DNA of 9,622 nucleotides from CBFDBT01 sp965603115. GTDB lineage: Bacteria; Pseudomonadota; Alphaproteobacteria; Sphingomonadales; Kordiimonadaceae. The notes under the pieces were generated by a model, which saw nothing but the letters and a program-made list of their open reading frames with translations, searched no databases and was not told where the DNA came from. Of this stretch, positions 5,468 through 9,622 are shown one piece after another. Both the position numbers and the translations under genes were made by a program. The stretch is from NCBI GenBank assembly GCA_965603115.1, contig CBFDBT010000104.1, forward strand, positions 1 to 9,622, written 5' to 3'. Each line of letters starts with the position of its first letter. Within the stretch, counting starts at the first letter, position 1.

Positions 5468-7078
5468 TTAAAGTGGCAATTTAGCTGGGCGCTTACGCTT
5501 CAGCCAGATCGCAAGAATTAAACGAGTAACAAGCACTGCAGTGAAAACTGAAGTGACAATTCCAATTGTCAAAGTAACGGCAAAACCTTTGACCGGACCG
5601 GAACCAAAGAAATATAAAAGGGATGCCGCGATGAATGTTGTTACATTCGCATCAATAATAGTTGAAAAGGCCTGTTTGTATCCAGTCTCCATAGCATTGA
5701 ACGGATTACGCCCCATTAACTGCTCTTCTCTGATACGCTCGAATACCAAAACATTGGCATCAACCGCCATACCGATTGTCAGCACAATACCAGCAATGCC
5801 GGGCAAGGTCAGTGTTGCTTGCATAAGAGTGAGTGCACCCATTATGATAATCACGTTAGCTATTAGCGCCACATCAGCTATAAGGCCAAACAAACCATAA
5901 CTAAACGCCATATAAACAATCACAGCCAAGAACCCTATAATGACAGCCTTTTCACCAGCTTCGATTGAGTCCTTGCCAAGGTCTGGTCCAACAGTACTTT
6001 GTTCTAGAATTGCTAGATCAGCTGGCAGCGCCCCTGCATTCATCAGGGTTACAAGCTCTTGAGCAGAATCAACGGTGTAATTCCCAGTGATGATACCGCT
6101 GCCACCCAAGATAGGCTCGTTAATTCTCGGCGAAGAAATAACCCGGTCATCAAGTTTGATGGCAAAGCGTTTATTAGTATGTTTGATCGTTATATCACCG
6201 AACTTCTTACCACCCGCTACATCAAAGACGAAACCAACAACCGTTGTGTTGTTTTGGTCAAATGTCACTTTAGCGCTTTTAAGATTTTGCCCCGTAAGCA
6301 TTACACGACGTTCAATCGCAATTTCACCAATAGGCGTGTCCCCGTCATAATGATCAACGATCATCGAGCTTGGCTTTACACGCCCTCGAGAAATGTCGGA
6401 TTGTGTCGCTGTTTCATCAACCATATGAAACGTAAGCTTCGCCTGGGTTTTTATCAAATTAATAACTTCATCAGGATTTGTCTCACCGGGTATTTGCAGA
6501 ATAACGCGGTCTGATCCACTGGGCTGGATGGAAAGTTCTTTCGTGCCCTCTGGGTCAATACGTTTGCCCAGCACACTTATCACTTGCGCCACTGCATCAC
6601 GCTTGCGCTTGTCCACGCCAAACTCAGTTAAGGCTAAAGTGATTGTCTGTTTCTCGTCATCCTCGGTAATATCAAAATCACGCTGATTAGCGCCAAATGG
6701 ATTAGATGGATCAATAATAGCTAGTGGCCTGATTTCTTTCAGAATAGCTTCTTTTTCGCCTGCTTTTCTATAATAAAAAGTTAAGCTATTATCCCCGCCT
6801 ATTTTAATGCGGCTTACTGATAAGCGTTTTGAGCGTAAATCTTTAACAGAATCGCTCAAACTGTCCAGCCGCGCGGCAATCACACTTTTTGCATCAACTG
6901 ATATGTTCAGATAAAGCCCACCTTGAAGGTCAAGTCCAAGCGCAATTGACTTCTCAGGAATATACCCGCTGAGCGTATCGCGCATGTCTTGACTAAAAAA
7001 GTTCGGGCTGGCACCCCAAAGACCGAGCAAACACACACTCAGTATCATCAATATTTTCCAGCGAGGGAAATCAAGCAT
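5468..7078 (-). CDS. secD: Protein translocase subunit SecD
   Basis: 536 residues, within the usual range for alphaproteobacterial SecD. It is the inner-membrane partner of SecF, with a large periplasmic domain that grips emerging polypeptide. Seen: first membrane segment about 8-24; GLDLQGG (48-54) opening the P1 region; SSPRINEPILGGSGIITG (315-332), the conserved end of the head and base domain; then five membrane segments from about 376 to 525. The signature GMAVDANVLVFERIREE (436-452) carries the Asp440 equivalent used in proton movement. The C-terminus is basic (KRKRPAK), as expected on the cytoplasmic side. The ATG at 7076-7078 has GGAAG 6 bases upstream. It is separate from, not fused to, secF, and stands 59 bases after yajC. 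Confidence 0.98.
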   Translation of the reverse strand: MLDFPRWKILMILSVCLLGLWGASPNFFSQDMRDTLSGYIPEKSIALGLDLQGGLYLNISVDAKSVIAARLDSLSDSVKDLRSKRLSVSRIKIGGDNSLTFYYRKAGEKEAILKEIRPLAIIDPSNPFGANQRDFDITEDDEKQTITLALTEFGVDKRKRDAVAQVISVLGKRIDPEGTKELSIQPSGSDRVILQIPGETNPDEVINLIKTQAKLTFHMVDETATQSDISRGRVKPSSMIVDHYDGDTPIGEIAIERRVMLTGQNLKSAKVTFDQNNTTVVGFVFDVAGGKKFGDITIKHTNKRFAIKLDDRVISSPRINEPILGGSGIITGNYTVDSAQELVTLMNAGALPADLAILEQSTVGPDLGKDSIEAGEKAVIIGFLAVIVYMAFSYGLFGLIADVALIANVIIIMGALTLMQATLTLPGIAGIVLTIGMAVDANVLVFERIREEQLMGRNPFNAMETGYKQAFSTIIDANVTTFIAASLLYFFGSGPVKGFAVTLTIGIVTSVFTAVLVTRLILAIWLKRKRPAKLPL

Positions 7079-7093
7079 TCTTATCTTCCAATT

Positions 7094-7132
7094 TCAATAA
7101 AACTCGCCACACAACATACTGTCCCATGGCGA
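7094..7132 (-). other. Intercistronic stem-loop between yajC and secD
   Basis: TCGCCA (7104-7109) and TGGCGA (7127-7132) form a perfect 6-bp stem with a 17-base loop. On the minus strand AGTTTTATTG follows. This could be a weak attenuator or an mRNA-processing or stability hairpin between the two genes; the large loop and short U-run make it a poor terminator. Confidence 0.3.
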
Positions 7133-7137
7133 AATAT

Positions 7138-7488
7138 TTATTTTGTCTTTTTATCTTCGTCTGACTTGGCAGGTTCGCTTTTGCTGCGAATATCGGACAG
7201 TGTATGTTTTACAACACGAACACGGACATTATCACCCAAATCAACCAACACCTCATCTTCAGAGACTTTAGCGACCTTTCCAATTAGGCCGCCACTGGTA
7301 ACCACCTGATCCCCGCGGCGTACGTTAGAGACGAGCTCGCGGTGATCTTTCACCTTCTTCTGCTGTGGACGAATAAGGAAAAAATAGAAAACAACGAGTA
7401 TAACGAGTGGCATGAACATCATGTCCATCAAACTTTGCTGTGGCTGCATTGGAGCCCCCGCAGCTTGAAGTGCAGTAATTAGTAACAT
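7138..7488 (-). CDS. yajC: Preprotein translocase subunit YajC
   Basis: 116 residues, single-pass inner-membrane protein of the SecDF-YajC accessory complex. Seen: a short Gln/Pro/Met-rich periplasmic N-terminus, one membrane segment (MFMPLVILVVFYFFLI), immediately followed by the hallmark RPQQKKVKDHRELVSNV at the cytoplasmic border. Then comes the small beta domain with GDQVVTSGGLIGKV, and a charged Lys/Glu tail. I chose the ATG at 7486-7488, with AGGA 10 bases upstream. The frame is open to a TTG at 7495-7497, but AGGA would then be only one base from the start, so that start is unlikely. First gene of the sec operon here. Confidence 0.96.
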   Translation of the reverse strand: MLLITALQAAGAPMQPQQSLMDMMFMPLVILVVFYFFLIRPQQKKVKDHRELVSNVRRGDQVVTSGGLIGKVAKVSEDEVLVDLGDNVRVRVVKHTLSDIRSKSEPAKSDEDKKTK

Positions 7489-7690
7489 AGCTCCCAAATC
7501 CTTCTAATAGGCCAGACAATATATCCAGCATCTAACAATCTGCGGCAGACTATAGCTTCGACGCCAGCAAATGCAATACTACCATGATAAAAATATCACC
7601 CTAATTGATCAGCTATAGGCCAATCTTCCATTCTAGATGGGATTATTGACACCCAAGCGCAAGACTTGGACGAAAAAAAACTTAAAACCT
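7489..7690. other. Intergenic region upstream of the sec operon
   Basis: 202 bases between the crotonase gene stop and yajC. It contains the yajC promoter candidate listed separately and, near the crotonase stop, a run of eight T on the minus strand (7673-7680) without a convincing stem before it. No open reading frame or RNA gene was recognised. Confidence 0.5.
7549..7576 (-). promoter_or_regulatory. Candidate promoter of the yajC-secD-secF operon
   Basis: TATAGT (7549-7554, 5 of 6 to TATAAT) on the minus strand with TTGCAT (7571-7576, only the TTG matching) 16 bases upstream. Transcription would start about 55 bases before yajC. The -10 is good, the -35 weak. Confidence 0.4.
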
Positions 7691-8452
7691 CTAAAATGTA
7701 GAAAAATCCGGAGCACGTTTTTCCATGAAAGCCTGCATGGCTTCTTTTGCCTCTGGTGAAGCGAGAGCCTCGCCAAACTGTTCCATTTCTATGCGGATGC
7801 GGTCTAGCACTTCTGGCAAATCCGTCTTTAGAAGTGTTTTGGATTTACGCATGGCAGCGGGCGGCTTGCTGGCAAATTGGCTCACCTTTTTGCTGACGAC
7901 ATCAGCAAGGTCTTCAGCACTGCACACTTCATTAATCAGACCGTATGACAAGGCTTCACCTGCCTTAAAAGGACGCCCTGATAATATAAGCTCAGACGCT
8001 CTGGTATGGCCCATAATTTTAGGCAGCAAATAGGATGAACCAGCCTCAGGCACCAATCCAAGATTAGTGAAAGGCAGCATGAAGGTCGTGCTATCAGCAG
8101 CTACAACAAAGTCACAGTGTAATAAAATAGTGGTACCAACACCAACAGCGGGGCCGTCCACAGCAGCCACAAGTGGCACAGTCGAGCGAGCAAGGGCAAA
8201 AAGAAAGCGGCTAACAGGAGAATCGAGGCTGCTAGATGGCTTATCTAAAAAATCAGCCAAATCATTACCGGCAGTGAAGATGCCATCAACGCCTTGCAAA
8301 AGAATAACCCGCACACTCATATCCGCTTCAGCCATCTCAATAGCATCAGCCATGGCAGCATACATAGGCGGTGTAAGCGCATTTTTCTTGGCGGGTCTAT
8401 TCATGGTGATCGACAAGACATGATCTTGGGCATTTATTATTACGTCTGACAT
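7691..8452 (-). CDS. Crotonase-fold acyl-CoA enzyme, probably enoyl-CoA isomerase-like
   Basis: 253 residues, the standard crotonase length, cytoplasmic. The oxyanion-hole elements are intact: FTAGNDL (59-65) and GPAVGVGTT (100-108). The two glutamates that hydrate crotonyl-CoA in classical hydratases are absent by alignment from memory: their places are Thr108 and Phe128. Instead Glu136 in LGLVPEAGSSYLLPKIMG (131-148) sits where delta3,delta2-enoyl-CoA isomerases (yeast Eci1, ECI2) carry their catalytic glutamate. I therefore infer a double-bond isomerase in oxidation of unsaturated fatty acids. Automatic annotation would probably say enoyl-CoA hydratase. The ATG at 8450-8452 has GAGGA (8462-8466) 9 bases upstream. 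It follows the lipoprotein gene by 29 bases, likely co-transcribed, without an obvious functional link. Confidence 0.92.
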   Translation of the reverse strand: MSDVIINAQDHVLSITMNRPAKKNALTPPMYAAMADAIEMAEADMSVRVILLQGVDGIFTAGNDLADFLDKPSSSLDSPVSRFLFALARSTVPLVAAVDGPAVGVGTTILLHCDFVVAADSTTFMLPFTNLGLVPEAGSSYLLPKIMGHTRASELILSGRPFKAGEALSYGLINEVCSAEDLADVVSKKVSQFASKPPAAMRKSKTLLKTDLPEVLDRIRIEMEQFGEALASPEAKEAMQAFMEKRAPDFSTF

Positions 8453-8481
8453 ATTAAAGCATCCTCAGTTTTAATTATTTT

Positions 8482-9483
8482 CTATTTCGGTAAGTACTTA
8501 AGTGGATCATAGGTCAGGCGACCTTTTCGAATTTCAAAATGCAATTGTGGTATTTTAACGCCGCCAGACTTCCCAACACGCGCGATTATCTGCCCGCGTT
8601 TAATAGTTTGACCTTTCGTGACCAATATACGTTCATTGTGGGCATAGGTCGTCATCCAACCGCCACTGTGCTTGATTAAAAGTAAATTTCCATAACCTTC
8701 GATACCATTGCTAGCATAAACAACAACACCACTTTGCGCCGCCCGCACAGGAGAGCCAAGTTTGGCTGCTATATTAATGCCTTCATTCTTTTGACCTTCA
8801 GATTTTGGCCCGTAACGGGACACGACCTTGCCCTTTATCGGCCAGCTAAAGCCATTGCCGCTACGCGGCGGAGCTGCGAGATTTTTCCCTTGTGAACTAG
8901 TTTTGCCGCTACTCGCAACGCTACTGCTACTTTTTGAAGCCCCACCCGGAAGCTTTAATTTTTGACCAAGAGATAAAATAAAAGGTTTGCGAATATTGTT
9001 CAGTCGCATGAGTGCAGAGACATGCACGCCGTAACGCTTGGCTATATTCGTGCCTGTATCACCGCGTTTAACAATATGATAATTTCTACTAGGCACCAAA
9101 AGCTTGACCCCAAGCGAAAGCACATAAGGCGGCTTTAATTTATTCAGCTTAATCAGATCTTTGACAGGTATGTCATATCGACGGGATATACCATAAACCG
9201 TATCACCCTTTTTTACGGTGACCCTTTGCTCGCCTGATGGTGTGGCTTTCTGTGGCGCTACTTTATTTACAAATTCTCTCTTATGAAAAGGCGGCTGGGG
9301 TTTAAAGCGTGGGCGCGGCACTGGCAGTGGAGAATTGCGAGACTCAAACAGGCCACCCGTGTGCGGTGTATAGTCATACGAAGAACAAGCCGACACCAAT
9401 AGCATCGCCAACATTGCGCCAATATGAGGCATTTTCGATAAATACTGGTGCATATTCTTTATCATAAACCGCAGCTTATTCAT
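8482..9483 (-). CDS. nlpD: NlpD-like LysM/LytM lipoprotein, predicted amidase activator
   Basis: About 333 residues. Numbering here is from the TTG at 9499-9501, with the preferred ATG as residue 7. The signal peptide ends in the lipobox LVSAC (Cys39). Two LysM domains (about 93-137 and 141-185) should bind peptidoglycan, followed by a Ser/Gly-rich linker (186-216) and a C-terminal M23/LytM domain (217-339). The zinc and catalytic positions are degenerate: the usual HxxxD is Asn239 and Asn243, and the first His of the HxH motif is Gln319, leaving only His321 and His288. This matches NlpD/EnvC-type domains, which cannot cut and instead activate cell-separation amidases. It lies 22 bases after serS, probably in one operon. 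Start uncertain: ATG at 9481-9483, 9463-9465 or 9451-9453, all with weak ribosome sites; the last gives the most typical lipoprotein signal length. Confidence 0.9.
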   Translation of the reverse strand: MNKLRFMIKNMHQYLSKMPHIGAMLAMLLVSACSSYDYTPHTGGLFESRNSPLPVPRPRFKPQPPFHKREFVNKVAPQKATPSGEQRVTVKKGDTVYGISRRYDIPVKDLIKLNKLKPPYVLSLGVKLLVPSRNYHIVKRGDTGTNIAKRYGVHVSALMRLNNIRKPFILSLGQKLKLPGGASKSSSSVASSGKTSSQGKNLAAPPRSGNGFSWPIKGKVVSRYGPKSEGQKNEGINIAAKLGSPVRAAQSGVVVYASNGIEGYGNLLLIKHSGGWMTTYAHNERILVTKGQTIKRGQIIARVGKSGGVKIPQLHFEIRKGRLTYDPLKYLPK

Positions 9484-9505
9484 AAGATGCACCGAGAACA
9501 ATGGT

Positions 9506-9622
9506 CTATTTCTCTATACGATCAATTACACCCATATAAGGCTTTAACACCTCAGGTACTGCAATAGACCCGTCAGCCTGCTGGTAATTCTCTAATACGG
9601 CGACAAGGGTTCTGCCCACAGC
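9506..9622 (-). CDS. serS: Seryl-tRNA synthetase (C-terminal 38 residues, cut by window edge)
   Basis: Charges tRNA-Ser with serine in the cytoplasm. Only the end is visible: AVGRTLVAVLENYQ followed by DGSIAVPEVLKPYMG and the TAG at 9506-9508. The stretch R-T-L-V-A-V-L-E-N-Y-Q is the arginine-containing end of class II motif 3 typical of SerRS, and the I-x-V-P-x-x-L-x-P-Y-M/L ending is diagnostic of the family. Too short for the open reading frame search, but unmistakable. Confidence 0.93.
   Translation of the reverse strand, partial: AVGRTLVAVLENYQQADGSIAVPEVLKPYMGVIDRIEK

Noticed and set aside
4986..6514. Several plus-strand open frames of 119-161 codons opposite secD and secF
   Set aside because: They are antisense to highly conserved SecD/SecF coding sequence and resemble no protein I know.
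7495..7497. TTG start of yajC
   Set aside because: The ribosome site would be only one base away. The ATG at 7486-7488 has a usable spacing.
7653..7680. CCAAG/CTTGG arms next to a run of eight A (T on the minus strand) as terminator of the crotonase gene
   Set aside because: On the minus strand the T-run comes before the stem, not after it, so it is not an intrinsic terminator in the direction of transcription. No plus-strand gene ends here.

Overview
This window looks like a chromosomal segment of an alphaproteobacterium with modest GC. The evidence is the set of housekeeping blocks seen together: yajC-secD-secF followed by a Mth938-domain gene, an AlaC-type aminotransferase directly followed by homoserine dehydrogenase, and serS next to a LysM/LytM lipoprotein gene. 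Every convincing gene is on the minus strand, so genes are read from high to low coordinates. Placement below class level (for example a marine order such as Kordiimonadales) would be a guess.

Region 1 (9622 to 7691): the C-terminal end of seryl-tRNA synthetase, then an NlpD-like envelope lipoprotein with two LysM domains and a degenerate LytM domain, then a crotonase-fold enzyme whose active-site pattern fits an enoyl-CoA isomerase better than a hydratase. Gaps of 22-29 bases suggest one transcription unit. Region 2 (7690 to 4087): a possible promoter, then yajC, secD, secF and a Mth938/NDUFAF3-like gene. This is the accessory part of the Sec translocon plus a small protein whose relatives help assemble respiratory complex I. 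Region 3 (4086 to 2090): two secreted, charged, coiled-coil proteins of unknown function. Each has its own upstream region and its own intrinsic terminator. They lie between two conserved blocks and look like lineage-specific cargo. Region 4 (2092 to 1): a leader rich in inverted repeats, then an alanine-type aminotransferase and homoserine dehydrogenase (cut by the window edge), translationally coupled by an 11-base overlap. These serve amino-acid metabolism: pyruvate/alanine/glutamate exchange and the aspartate-derived route to threonine and methionine.

No mobile element, CRISPR array, tRNA or rRNA was seen. No gene-free stretch exceeds 300 bases; the longest are 3858-4086 and 7489-7690. 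No obvious new multi-gene system is present. The most unusual material is (a) two perfect, mutually crossing inverted repeats in the aminotransferase leader, which could form an H-type pseudoknot or be operators, (b) the orphan coiled-coil pair, one carrying an (A/V)PR triplet repeat and a perfect inverted repeat at its predicted transcription start, and (c) two enzyme-fold proteins whose key residues point away from the default family annotation.
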